Source of the DNA: Hyphomicrobiales bacterium
Lineage (GTDB): Bacteria > Pseudomonadota > Alphaproteobacteria > Rhizobiales > Devosiaceae
Assembly (NCBI GenBank): GCA_015490455.1
Contig: WFXU01000003.1
Span: 1-58,991 of the forward strand
Direction: 5' to 3'
Length of the DNA: 58,991 bases
A model generated the notes under the pieces. That model saw nothing but the letters and a program-made list of their open reading frames with translations, was not told the DNA's origin and did no database searches. The translations under genes were made by a program, and so were the position numbers. The first letter of the stretch is position 1. Each line of letters starts with the position of its first letter. Positions 39,293 to 47,974 of this stretch are shown here, piece by piece.

Positions 39293-41608
39293 CTAACCAT
39301 CCTCCTGCTCATCATGTTTATTTTGTATTTTATTCCAGTCAATAATATTAATAGCACTACTTTCCTTATAAGTTGCGCGCCTTACTTTTGAAATACCGGC
39401 TGTGTTTTTAAGAGAATCAATTATATCGGTTAATTGCGCCAGATCCCGTAATTCTAATTCAATTATTAATTTATGAAAATCCGGTGATGTTTGACTAAGC
39501 GCCAAATTATGAATATTTGCTTCACATCCTGCTATGATTGAAGTAATTTGCGCTAAAGATCCCGGTTTATTCAAGGTCAATAGTGAAATTACAATTTTAT
39601 ATATTCTACCAATAATATTAGCCGCCCCCCATCTTACATCAATCCAGGCTACTTTATTTTCTTGTAAATTTGTCAGAGCATCAGAATGAATAGGATAAAT
39701 TGTAATTATATTATCTTCATCTAATATGCCAACAACCCTATCTCCCGGTATGACACCTTCAGGAGATATTCTTACATCGCACTTATTTATATTATTGACT
39801 AAAAATTTTATTTTTTCAGAAAAATTCTGCCCACCCGGAATGCGGAACATAAAATCTTTTGAAGCGCTAATAGCAAACCAACCCTCATCAGTTCTAGCGG
39901 CGGGTAGATCTAGCTTTCTTTTTCGCCTGCGTCGCACCCCCTTAATTAATGCGGCTTCTTTAGCCAAAATTTCCGTGCTTATTTTGCCTTGTCCTATTTT
40001 ACTCATCATGTGATATTTATCTTTGCAATTAAGGGCGTTACTCAATTTTAATAACTCATCTTCATCAAGTGCCAATCTTTCTGATTTTAACACAGACTGC
40101 ACAATTTGTTCCCCCAAAAGGGCGGCTCGTTTTTGTTCATTTAACCTAACTGCCCGCCTAATAGCGGCTCGTGCCTTACCGGTTGCGGCAATATTTTCCC
40201 AACTTGCGGGAGGAGTATGGTTCTGATCTATAATTATTTCTACTTCAGAGCCGCTTTTTAACTTGGTGGTAAGGGGCATTAAAGAGCCATTTATCTTGGC
40301 GCCAACACAGTGATTCCCTAATTCTGTATGCACCGCATATGCAAAATCTATGGGAGTAGCCCCGCGTGGCAGAGCAATTAATAATCCCTTTGGAGTGAAA
40401 CAAAATACTTGGTCCTGAAAAAGCTCTAATTTTGTATCTTCCAGAAAATCTTCTAATATTGTTTCATCAGTGCCAATGTCTTCTTCTGAATTATTTCCCG
40501 TTAAAGCTCTTATTGCATTTCTCAACCAGCGATAAGCGCGGCTTTCGCTCTCTAATTTTTTCAAATTCTCCGATATATTATCCTTATAAAGCGCGTGAGC
40601 GGCAATGCCATATTCGGCAATTTGGTGCATTTCCTTTGTGCGGATTTGTAATTCTACCCTTTGCCTATCTGGGCCAACAATTGTGGTATGGATAGATCTA
40701 TAATCATTATATTTTGGCACTGAAATATAATCTTTGAACCGACCCGGAACCACTTTCCAGCTTGTATGAACCACTCCAAGAGTTTTATAGCAATCTTCAA
40801 TATTATCAACAATGACCCTAAAGCCGATTATATCGGAAAGCTGTTCAAGTGAAATTGAATTTCTCTCTAATTTATTAAATGTTGACCAAGCGGATTTTAC
40901 CCTTGTGCTTACACTTGCCTTGATATTTTCTTGTTTGAATTTTTTCTCAAGCTCGCTAGAAATTATTTTAATGGCTTTAGCGCTGTTTTTTTGTATCGCA
41001 CAAAGACGCTCACTTATGGCCTTAAAATTATCGGGCTGTAAAATTGAAAAAGATATTTCCTCAAGCTCTGTGCGCATATCCTGCATGCCCATTCTGCCGG
41101 CAAGGGGGGCGTAAATATCCATTGTTTCACGCGCTATACGTTTTCTTTTTTCTTCTGGCACAAATTGGATAGTGCGCATATTATGTAGCCTGTCGGCCAA
41201 TTTTACTAATAAGATGCGCACATCATCTGAAATGGCCAATAATAATTTACGTAAATTTTCAGCCTGAGCCTTTTCTTTTGAAACCAGATTGAGCTTGTCT
41301 ATTTTTGTTAAGCCCTCAACTAAAGCCCCTATTTCTTTACCGAAAATATTATCTATCTCATCTCTGGTTGCTTCAGTATCCTCAATAGTATCGTGTAAGA
41401 GTGCAACAATTATCGTCGCATCATCTAATTTTAGGTCCGTCAAAATGGCTGCTACCTCAAGGGGGTGAGCAAAATATGGATCTCCAGAGGCACGTTTTTG
41501 CGATCCATGTTTTTGCATAGCATAGACATAGGCCTTATTTATCAAATCCTCATTGGCATTTGGATTATATGCCAAAATTCTCTCAACAAGTTCATATTGA
41601 CGCATCAT
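39293..41608 (-). CDS. rsh: Bifunctional (p)ppGpp synthetase/hydrolase (RelA/SpoT homologue)
   Basis: The 771-residue protein has the four domains of long RSH enzymes. An HD hydrolase domain comes first, with YFAHPLEVAAIL and ALLHDTIEDTEAT holding the metal-binding HD pair. The synthetase domain has DIIGFRVIVD, SVPKYNDYRSIHT and ELQIRTKEMHQIAEYGIAAH. TGS (PRGATPIDFAYAVHTELG) and a C-terminal ACT domain follow. The intact HD motifs suggest it both makes and degrades (p)ppGpp, as in the single Rsh of most alphaproteobacteria. Start is ATG at 41608 (or 41605). A terminator-like hairpin lies 35 nt upstream, after rpoZ. Confidence 0.96.
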   Translation of the reverse strand: MMRQYELVERILAYNPNANEDLINKAYVYAMQKHGSQKRASGDPYFAHPLEVAAILTDLKLDDATIIVALLHDTIEDTEATRDEIDNIFGKEIGALVEGLTKIDKLNLVSKEKAQAENLRKLLLAISDDVRILLVKLADRLHNMRTIQFVPEEKRKRIARETMDIYAPLAGRMGMQDMRTELEEISFSILQPDNFKAISERLCAIQKNSAKAIKIISSELEKKFKQENIKASVSTRVKSAWSTFNKLERNSISLEQLSDIIGFRVIVDNIEDCYKTLGVVHTSWKVVPGRFKDYISVPKYNDYRSIHTTIVGPDRQRVELQIRTKEMHQIAEYGIAAHALYKDNISENLKKLESESRAYRWLRNAIRALTGNNSEEDIGTDETILEDFLEDTKLELFQDQVFCFTPKGLLIALPRGATPIDFAYAVHTELGNHCVGAKINGSLMPLTTKLKSGSEVEIIIDQNHTPPASWENIAATGKARAAIRRAVRLNEQKRAALLGEQIVQSVLKSERLALDEDELLKLSNALNCKDKYHMMSKIGQGKISTEILAKEAALIKGVRRRRKRKLDLPAARTDEGWFAISASKDFMFRIPGGQNFSEKIKFLVNNINKCDVRISPEGVIPGDRVVGILDEDNIITIYPIHSDALTNLQENKVAWIDVRWGAANIIGRIYKIVISLLTLNKPGSLAQITSIIAGCEANIHNLALSQTSPDFHKLIIELELRDLAQLTDIIDSLKNTAGISKVRRATYKESSAINIIDWNKIQNKHDEQEDG

Positions 41609-41642
41609 TTATTGAGAATTCTCCAAATATACAAAAGATAGC

Positions 41643-41673
41643 AAAATAAAAGGGCGCCGATAATTTGGCACCC
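41643..41673 (-). terminator. Intrinsic terminator or attenuator between rpoZ and rsh
   Basis: On the minus strand GGGTGCC (41673-41667) pairs with GGCGCCC (41658-41652), with one G-U pair, across an 8-nt loop and is followed by TTTTATTTT. This is a standard intrinsic terminator. It stands 33 nt after the rpoZ stop and 34 nt before the rsh start, so it ends the rpoZ message or lets only part of it continue into rsh. Confidence 0.8.
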
Positions 41674-41706
41674 TAGATATGACATAATTAGTTAAATCGT
41701 CAATAA

Positions 41707-42075
41707 TCAGTCATCGCGCCTATCGGGTGGTGACAGACCTTCAATGCCCCTTAATAATTCATCTTCGCTCATAGCATCAAAAGTTATTTTTTCTTCTTCA
41801 TTTCCACCCTCAATGGCCGGGATAACTTCAATTTCAGGCTCATCAACTTCAACATGTTTTTGTAATGAGTGAATAAGTTCTTCGCGTAAATCATCGGGTG
41901 AAATTGTTCCTTCAGCAATTTCACGCAAGGCGACAACCGGATTTTTGTCATTATTACGCTCAACTGTAATAACAGAGCCGGTAGATATCATTCTTGCGCG
42001 ATATGCGGCCAATAGGACGAGATCAAAACGATTTTCTACTTTTTCAATACAATCTTCAACAGTGACACGTGCCAC
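41707..42075 (-). CDS. rpoZ: RNA polymerase omega subunit
   Basis: The protein of about 122 residues starts [20 protein letters not shown], followed by LAAYRARMI and [10 protein letters not shown], the conserved omega core. Omega helps assemble RNA polymerase and takes part in the ppGpp response. The acidic C-terminal tail, rich in glutamate, is typical of alphaproteobacteria. I chose GTG at 42075: GGAG lies 6 nt upstream and the protein then begins exactly where the family does. An ATG four codons earlier at 42087 contains that binding site. Its neighbour rsh makes ppGpp. Confidence 0.93.
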   Translation of the reverse strand: MARVTVEDCIEKVENRFDLVLLAAYRARMISTGSVITVERNNDKNPVVALREIAEGTISPDDLREELIHSLQKHVEVDEPEIEVIPAIEGGNEEEKITFDAMSEDELLRGIEGLSPPDRRDD

Positions 42076-42279
42076 GATATTCTCCATATTGTTAGGGAAT
42101 TTCGTCTTCCATACACTAACGTCATAAGAAAAACAAGTTATTTACGTTCAATATTACTGCTTTTATGATATTTTATTATTTGCTGGTGCTTATTAGCCGA
42201 TTTAATATTAGTTAGATAGATATAATTGATGAATATTCAAAATTTACTTTAATTTTACTTTATTTTTAGGAGTGTAATA

Positions 42280-42843
42280 GTGAAAATAGATCCCCGTGAA
42301 AAAATAGCTCTTTTTATTGATGGAGCAAATGTTCATGCCAGTTCCAGATCTATAGGCATTGATATTGATTATCGCTCTCTTTTAGAAAGATTCCAACAGG
42401 AAGCATATTTATTGCGCGCTTATTATTTTACCGCATTGGTTGAAGAACAGGACTTTTCTTCTATCAGACCTTTAATTGATTGGCTTGATTATAATGGTTT
42501 TATGGTCATTACCAAGCCGGTAAAGGAATATACTGATTCTTTGGGACAAAAAAAGCTAAAAGGAAATATGGATATTGAACTTTGCGTAACAGCGCTGGAA
42601 ATGGCTCCCTATTATGATCATATGTTTTTATTTTCGGGTGATGGGGATTTTACTCCATTAGTTTGCGCTTTGCAAAGAAAGGGAAAAAAAGTAAGTGTGG
42701 TTTCAACATTGGCTAATGATAGTCCTATGGTTGCAGATGAATTACGTCGCCAGGCCGATTATTTTGTTGATTTAGAGGAAATAGCAAAATTTGCCGCCCG
42801 CGCGCAAAATGAGGATTTTGAGGGAGAAATTATTAATGAATAG
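42280..42843 (+). CDS. NYN-domain (LabA/DUF88-like) protein
   Basis: The 187-residue protein has a PIN-like nuclease fold of the LabA/NYN type: ALFIDGANVHASSR with an acidic residue, KGNMDIELCVTALEMA, and the block LFSGDGDFTPLVCALQRKGKKV. These aspartates are the expected metal site, so RNA cleavage is a reasonable guess but unproven. The start is GTG at 42280, with AGGAG 7 nt upstream. Its stop overlaps the glycosylase start by 8 nt. The gene is divergent from rpoZ. The same gene neighbourhood occurs in other Hyphomicrobiales. Confidence 0.88.
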   Translation: MKIDPREKIALFIDGANVHASSRSIGIDIDYRSLLERFQQEAYLLRAYYFTALVEEQDFSSIRPLIDWLDYNGFMVITKPVKEYTDSLGQKKLKGNMDIELCVTALEMAPYYDHMFLFSGDGDFTPLVCALQRKGKKVSVVSTLANDSPMVADELRRQADYFVDLEEIAKFAARAQNEDFEGEIINE

Positions 42844-43489
42844 GAAAAAAAACTATCCCTTAAATCCCGATTTGGATTGTAATATTTGCCCACGACTAAA
42901 AATATTTCGTGATGAAAATAAACAAAAATATCCATCATTTTTTAATGGCCCAGTGCCGGTTTGGGGTGATAAAAGAGCAAAATTAATCATTATTGGTTTA
43001 GCTCCGGGATTAAAGGGGGCTAATCGGACCGGCAGACCTTTTACCGGCGATTATGCGGGAGATTTATTATTTCAAACTCTTGCTAAAGCTAATATGACCA
43101 AAGGTGAATATAAGGCAAAAATTGATGATGGGCTTGAATTAATTGATGTAATGATTGTTAATGCGGTTCGCTGTGTGCCACCGCAAAATAAACCAAATGG
43201 AGCAGAGATAAATAATTGTCGCCCCTTTTTATTATCGGCTCTGAGAAAATTTCAACAAGCTACGACTTTTTTGGCGCTTGGTCTTGTCGCACATAATAGT
43301 TTTTTATCGGCTATTGGTGCAAAGAAATCTGCCTATAAATTTGCTCACGGTGCAAGACATATTTTGGAAAATGGCTATACTTTATTTAATTCCTATCATT
43401 GCTCCCGTTATAATACTAATACTAATCGTTTGAGTGAGAAAATGTTCGAGGAGGTTGTTTTTGCCGCTGCTAAACAGGCCCGCGCATAA
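42836..43489 (+). CDS. Uracil-DNA glycosylase, family 5 type
   Basis: The protein of about 217 residues matches UDGb-type enzymes. It has cysteines for an iron-sulfur cluster (CNICPRL near the N-terminus, then RCVPPQNKP and YHCSRYNT). The family 5 active-site motif GLAPGLKGANRTGRPFTGDYAG is spread over about 22 positions. The final motif YHCSRYNTNTNRL replaces the HPSP-type motif of family 4. It removes uracil and possibly other deaminated bases from DNA. I chose ATG at 42836, overlapping the NYN gene by 8 nt; the upstream frame to 42791 lies inside that gene. Confidence 0.88.
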   Translation: MNRKKNYPLNPDLDCNICPRLKIFRDENKQKYPSFFNGPVPVWGDKRAKLIIIGLAPGLKGANRTGRPFTGDYAGDLLFQTLAKANMTKGEYKAKIDDGLELIDVMIVNAVRCVPPQNKPNGAEINNCRPFLLSALRKFQQATTFLALGLVAHNSFLSAIGAKKSAYKFAHGARHILENGYTLFNSYHCSRYNTNTNRLSEKMFEEVVFAAAKQARA

Positions 43490-43599
43490 TTTATCTAGCA
43501 TAAGATTTAGGGGGCAGGGGTAGGGGCAAGGGATAGAAGAAAATAATTATAAGATTGGGTCAGTAATTTATGAGTTAGTTGGCCGTGCAGATTTATCAC

Positions 43600-43757
43600 T
43601 CAGAAGTCGGAAATCAGAAATCAGAAGTCAGAAAAATATCCATAGCAAAATTGCAAGAAAACTACACATGAGAAGCAAAATCTTGCAATATTAAATGCTC
43701 AAAAAGGGCAAAATATCAAGAAATATCAATGTGATAAGAATTCTTCATGGGGGACTT
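43600..43757. repeat. Dispersed intergenic repeat, copy B
   Basis: This is the partner of the repeat at 81-222. It shares the same block order and the perfect inverted repeat ATTGCAAGA (43650-43658) and TCTTGCAAT (43681-43689), with a 22-nt loop. Compared with copy A it has an extra short tandem stretch at its left end, with repeated CAGAAGTC and CAGAAATC units at 43601-43632. The surrounding 333-nt gap (43490-43822) holds nothing else I can identify. Like copy A it lies just after the 3' end of a minus-strand gene. Confidence 0.8.
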
Positions 43758-43822
43758 ATTAAGGGGTTTGACTGCGGCACAGTCTCAGCTAATTCTAGTT
43801 CGGCCAATATTCCTTTCAGAGA

Positions 43823-44626
43823 TCAGCGGACAAGATCCAGCCTTATGCCAGTTCCTCTAACGGGCGGATATTCGTCACTTGGCAAATAATAATGATTTTT
43901 ATATTCGCTTTGCTGAATAATTTGCACTAATGGAATTTTATTTTCTCTTTGTGCCACTAAATCATAAAAGCTAACTGGATAAAGATGTTCAAAATCAGAA
44001 TTTTGCCCATTAGAATTTTGTTTTCTCGCTTTGTTATTTGCTTTCTTATTTGAATGAGCAATTTTTATATTGCTATTACGCTCTATTGGAGGCATTGGAA
44101 TTGGCGCTTTTTGCACCATTGATTCAATTATTTCCTCGCCAGAACTATTCTCTAAACTTGCATATTCATCAATAAAATTTTCTATAAGAGGAGGTATGTT
44201 AGAATTTTCATTCTCCGGCAAACTAATTGTTTCTAGAGAAGATTGAATAAGATCCGGCGTTAATGTCTTCTCTTTTTGCTTATAATTATTGGCAATAATT
44301 TGCCTATTAGGAATATAAAATTGAGCTAAAGCCGCATCACCCACAATTCTTATATTATTCTTTCTTATAATATTGCTATTTTGCTCTAATTCCTTGTTTT
44401 TTTCGGAGATCAAAATATTGCGCTTTTCAGTTTGTGTTTCTTTTATGTTAATATTGGGCGGTCCATAAATTTGCTCCCTTTGGGAGGGAACATTATTTGT
44501 TAAATTTGTAAAATATTTTTGCTTATCTTCTAAGTGTGTTAGCGAATTTTTTTCAGCGCTTGGATTAAGTAAAACTAATAATGAAATAATCCCCAAAATT
44601 GATAAGACAGTATATTTTTTGTTCAT
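43823..44626 (-). CDS. Unrecognised membrane-anchored or exported protein
   Basis: I do not recognise this 267-residue protein. It starts with MNKKYTVLSILGIISLLVL, a single hydrophobic segment that could be a signal peptide or an anchor. The rest is rich in asparagine, glutamate, lysine and isoleucine, with proline-rich stretches (about 185-200 reads PIPMPPIERN), and looks largely unstructured. The last 50 residues are more ordered-looking and end YYLPSDEYPPVRGTGIRLDLVR spread across 22 positions, so this part may be the functional tail. I chose ATG at 44626, with GAGGAAG upstream; an ATG 18 codons earlier is less likely. It stands between metF and the repeat, in its own region. Confidence 0.55.
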   Translation of the reverse strand: MNKKYTVLSILGIISLLVLLNPSAEKNSLTHLEDKQKYFTNLTNNVPSQREQIYGPPNINIKETQTEKRNILISEKNKELEQNSNIIRKNNIRIVGDAALAQFYIPNRQIIANNYKQKEKTLTPDLIQSSLETISLPENENSNIPPLIENFIDEYASLENSSGEEIIESMVQKAPIPMPPIERNSNIKIAHSNKKANNKARKQNSNGQNSDFEHLYPVSFYDLVAQRENKIPLVQIIQQSEYKNHYYLPSDEYPPVRGTGIRLDLVR

Positions 44627-44724
44627 AATAGTCTTCCTCTCTGCCCCCGCTATAGCCTTGCTCATGGTTGCATGTAGCAAAAGAAATATTTTGGAAGAAT
44701 AATGGATTTTATATGAACCTGATA

Positions 44725-45612
44725 TTAACGAAATTTGCGTCCTAAAAACCGCGCTAAAGCCAAGACTAAATTTGCCCGATTCATTGTATAAAAATGAAAT
44801 TCACTCACACCCCCATCTTCTAATTCAATAATTTGCTCCGCTGCTACAGCTGCTGCAACAAGGGCATGAGTTTCCTTATCATCTTCTAAGCCTTCAAAAC
44901 GTTCTGCCAGCCAATCAGGAATATTTGCTCCGCATTTTTTGGCAAAATTTGCTATTTGCTTAAAATTATGAATAGGTTGTATGCCGGGCACAATTGGCAC
45001 ATTTATTCCTGCTTTTTCTGTTCTTTCTAAGAAGCGCCAATAATAATCATTATCAAAAAACATTTGCGTTATAGCTCGGTTTGCTCCAGCGTCAATTTTT
45101 CGCTTCAAATTATCAATATCAGCCTGCCAATCTACACTCTGCGGATGTTTTTCAGGATAAGCGGCAACCGAAATGTCAAATTCTCCCAGCCTTCTTATTC
45201 CGCTAACAAGCTCGGCGGCATTCTTATATCCATCAGGGAGGGGGGTAAATTTTTCTCCAACCCCTCCTGGCGGATCACCCCTTAAAGCGACAATAGAATT
45301 AACCCCTACCTTTTTATAATCTTTGACCACCTCATTTACTTCTTCTTTTGATGCTCCAACGCAGGTTAGATGGGCTGCGGCCTTGATATTGGTGCGTTTG
45401 GTAATTTGCCTAACCATTTTAAGGGTGCGCCGACGTGTTGTTCCACCGGCGCCATAGGTTACCGAAACAAAGGCTGGCTTGAGTGGTGCAAGTTTTTCAA
45501 GAGTTTGCCAAAATCTTTCTTCTCCCTCATCTGTTTTAGGTGGAAAAAATTCAAAACTTAAATCTAATTTTGGCGCCAAATTTTTTGGTAGTCTGCTTAT
45601 TCTCTTTATCAC
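44725..45612 (-). CDS. metF: 5,10-methylenetetrahydrofolate reductase
   Basis: The 295-residue flavoenzyme makes 5-methyltetrahydrofolate for methionine synthesis. It has the family motifs LDLSFEFFPPKTDEGEE, SVTYGAGGTTRRRT, AAHLTCVGASKEEV and ALRGDPPGG, and FFDNDYYWRF for the substrate region. The start is GTG at 45612, only 1 nt after the stop of the ArsR-methyltransferase gene, so both are on one message and metF is probably controlled by that regulator. Confidence 0.95.
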   Translation of the reverse strand: MIKRISRLPKNLAPKLDLSFEFFPPKTDEGEERFWQTLEKLAPLKPAFVSVTYGAGGTTRRRTLKMVRQITKRTNIKAAAHLTCVGASKEEVNEVVKDYKKVGVNSIVALRGDPPGGVGEKFTPLPDGYKNAAELVSGIRRLGEFDISVAAYPEKHPQSVDWQADIDNLKRKIDAGANRAITQMFFDNDYYWRFLERTEKAGINVPIVPGIQPIHNFKQIANFAKKCGANIPDWLAERFEGLEDDKETHALVAAAVAAEQIIELEDGGVSEFHFYTMNRANLVLALARFLGRKFR

Positions 45613-45613
45613 T

Positions 45614-46573
45614 TTAATTCCGTCCTAATTGCCAGATAGATATTTTAAGGGAGTTTTCTTCGTTTTTTTTAGCAATCTCAATAGTTTTCTTTATTTCCAT
45701 ATTTATTTGATCTGCCCATTTTTTTATTAAACTAGTTGAAAAGCCCATTCTTCTGTGGGCATGCTCGGTGCGCAAAAATTCAAAATTGTGCGGCGCAAAA
45801 TCAACAATAATAATTTCTCCTCCCATTTTTAGGCTGTTTGCAGCAGAATTTAACACAATTTTTGGATCGTCAAAATAGTGTAAAACCTGATGTATAATTA
45901 CCAGATCGGCCTTATTTTTATATTCATTAAGTTTGCGAATATCACCCAATCTTACTTGTGCATTTACTATATTTTTAAGTGCTAATTTAGAGCGGGCAAT
46001 AGCTAACATTTCTTTGCTTAAATCAATTCCAATGGCTCTTTTATAATTATTTGCCAATAATTCCAACATTCTACCCGTGCCGGTTCCTAAATCCAGCATT
46101 AAATCATATTTTTTATCGGCCGTAAGAGAATAAATGGCTTCTTCAACTTTTGTTTCGCTAATATATAAAGAGCGCAATTTATCCCAATCTTTGGCAATTT
46201 TTGCAAAATATTTCTCTGCCTTATTGCGCATTTCCTGATGTAATTTTGCCAAACGCTGATTATCAGTTGCTAAAATTTGCTCATTTTTATCAAGAGAAGA
46301 GAGCAAAAATAATATTAAATTTGCCTTTTGTCCCTCATTATTAATGCTGAAATAGGCCCACGCCCCCTCACTATAGCGGGTGATTAGACCTGCATCGGTC
46401 AATATTTTTAAGTGACGTGAAATTCTTGGCTGGCTCTGTCCGATTATTTCCTTAATATCTTTAACGCACAATTCGCCCTGACTAAGCAAGGATAATATTC
46501 TAAAGCGAGTAATTTCTCCTATAGCTCTAAGTTCGTCAATAAGATTATTTAATTGCACCATAAACCCATTCAT
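45614..46573 (-). CDS. ArsR-family regulator fused to a SAM-dependent methyltransferase domain (SahR-like)
   Basis: The protein of up to 319 residues has an ArsR-type winged helix at about 5-95 (GEITRFRILSLLSQGELCV, QPRISRHLKIL, DAGLITRYSEGAWAYFSI). A class I methyltransferase domain spans about 135-315 (LMLDLGTGTGRMLELL, AIGIDLSKEML, LHYFDDP). There are no metal-binding cysteines of the ArsR kind. This fusion matches SahR-type regulators, which sense S-adenosylhomocysteine and control methionine-cycle genes, and metF follows after 1 nt. A perfect 28-bp palindrome lies at the start. The start is uncertain: ATG 46573 lies inside the palindrome, ATG 46561 lies just after it, and neither has a strong ribosome binding site. 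Confidence 0.85.
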   Translation of the reverse strand: MNGFMVQLNNLIDELRAIGEITRFRILSLLSQGELCVKDIKEIIGQSQPRISRHLKILTDAGLITRYSEGAWAYFSINNEGQKANLILFLLSSLDKNEQILATDNQRLAKLHQEMRNKAEKYFAKIAKDWDKLRSLYISETKVEEAIYSLTADKKYDLMLDLGTGTGRMLELLANNYKRAIGIDLSKEMLAIARSKLALKNIVNAQVRLGDIRKLNEYKNKADLVIIHQVLHYFDDPKIVLNSAANSLKMGGEIIIVDFAPHNFEFLRTEHAHRRMGFSTSLIKKWADQINMEIKKTIEIAKKNEENSLKISIWQLGRN

Positions 46574-46595
46574 ATAAAGATATCTTTATATGAAT
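46568..46595. promoter_or_regulatory. Perfect 28-bp palindrome, probable autoregulatory operator
   Basis: ATTCATATAAAGAT at 46568-46581 is followed directly by its exact reverse complement at 46582-46595, with GATATC at the centre. It overlaps or immediately precedes the start of the ArsR-methyltransferase gene and so controls metF too. Symmetry and position fit an operator for a dimeric ArsR-type protein. Confidence 0.75.
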
Positions 46596-46646
46596 CTAAC
46601 ATATTTAGATTAAGTAAAAATACAACCATTATTAAATTTATTTTAC

Positions 46647-47747
46647 TTAAGAATTATTGTTCTTTTTGAGTGATTTTTCTTTCCATAATTTGAAGATCCC
46701 TTCAGCTTCTCCTTTGCTTATTTTTTCAAATTTTGTGCAAATATTGTTAATTTCTTTTTCGCTTGGAATATCCCGCCATGGTAAAAGCGAAACCACACCC
46801 TTAAATAATTCCCTATTCATATTAAATGTCTTACAGGCTACTGTAATGCCTACATAATCTTGTGCAGCTAGCCATTTTACAAATATTTCAGGTGAAATAT
46901 TCATCATCATAGTAAGGGCGGCTGCTACATGATGGCCATAGCCAAAACGAACAAAGCGCGTTAGAGCTAAAGCGTTAAGTTGGCGACGATCATTAAGTGC
47001 CTTGACCTGATTCCAGGCTAATTTCCACTCATTTGCACTAAATCCTGCCTTGTTGCGCATACGATGATATACGACATCACTTATTTTTTCTAAATTGCTA
47101 TTTTCTGCTTCTTTTAGTGAGAGTTGAGCTAATACTTTACTTCCTGCACGGCTGATTTTTTTCTTTAACAAATTCCAATCGACATTTTTTCTGTTTCTAA
47201 GTCTTTTGGCAATTTCATCATTATTGCTTGCTAAATGAAGTGCCTTTTCATAGGTTTTTACATCAATTTCTGCGCCCTCATTCTCAAGTAATTTTGCTAA
47301 TGAATGCTGCCCTCCTTCTCTGCCAATAGCTTCGCCTACCCTTAAAGCAACTTTTTCTCTGCCAGCAATGGCAACCCTATGTTCTTCACTCTTTGTTTTT
47401 ATAATATCAATCAAATCATCATCGCTTAATACATTTGAGAACTCCAATAAAGGGCGGGCAACGTCAATATCATCATTTGCCAGATGTAAAACAACGCTGC
47501 CGGGCGCTCTTTCAAGGGGAGCTAAAAGGTTTGCCACATGTTTTCGCGCTTCTTTTTCAACAAGTTCGGCTAATTGGCAAAGCACTTCATCATATTGGGT
47601 GACTTGTTCATCATTGCAATAATTTGAAACATGGGCGAATAATTGCCCCATATTTTTGAATAATTCATCTCTATCACTTTTTTTGGCATCGGATTTAAGT
47701 GCCCTAAGGCCAGAAAATACGTGCGATTTATCGGCAATTATTGACAT
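46647..47747 (-). CDS. DUF2336 protein (alphaproteobacterial helical repeat family)
   Basis: The 366-residue protein is almost wholly alpha-helical and matches the DUF2336 family of alphaproteobacteria. Typical passages are LAPLERAPGSVVLHLANDDIDVARPLLEFSNVLSDDDLI (spread over about 40 positions) and VALRVGEAIGREGGQHSL. The repeated helix pairs resemble HEAT-like repeats, suggesting a protein-binding role. No signal peptide or membrane segment is present. Function is unknown. The start is ATG at 47747. The upstream gap of 227 nt (47748-47974) shows nothing I can identify and probably holds its promoter. Confidence 0.8.
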   Translation of the reverse strand: MSIIADKSHVFSGLRALKSDAKKSDRDELFKNMGQLFAHVSNYCNDEQVTQYDEVLCQLAELVEKEARKHVANLLAPLERAPGSVVLHLANDDIDVARPLLEFSNVLSDDDLIDIIKTKSEEHRVAIAGREKVALRVGEAIGREGGQHSLAKLLENEGAEIDVKTYEKALHLASNNDEIAKRLRNRKNVDWNLLKKKISRAGSKVLAQLSLKEAENSNLEKISDVVYHRMRNKAGFSANEWKLAWNQVKALNDRRQLNALALTRFVRFGYGHHVAAALTMMMNISPEIFVKWLAAQDYVGITVACKTFNMNRELFKGVVSLLPWRDIPSEKEINNICTKFEKISKGEAEGIFKLWKEKSLKKNNNS

Positions 47748-47974
47748 GATAACTCCAAACTCCTTGTCATTTTGCCCTATAATTGCAGTATGGTGTGGAT
47801 TTTAGATAAAATATTAAAGATAAATTTGAATAAAATTTTATCAATTATAAGAAATGGCAAATATTAATCATTAGACTGAAATAGTTTAGCGCTTTTGAAA
47901 ACCATTATATCAGATGGGTAGGCCGTGAAATGGGAATAGGGAAAATTACAAAAATTCTGATTTTAGTCAGCTAA

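Noticed and set aside
42280-43489. NYN gene plus glycosylase as a possible toxin-antitoxin or defence pair
   Set aside because: The pair occurs next to rpoZ-rsh in other Hyphomicrobiales as I recall, and both look like ordinary chromosomal genes.
43490-43822. Possible CRISPR array near the repeated CAGAAGTC and CAGAAATC units
   Set aside because: The units are about 8 bp, back to back with no spacers of regular length, and no cas genes are nearby.
46574-46646. SAM or SAH riboswitch ahead of the metF operon
   Set aside because: The leader is short and AT-rich and consists mainly of the DNA palindrome; no riboswitch core was visible.
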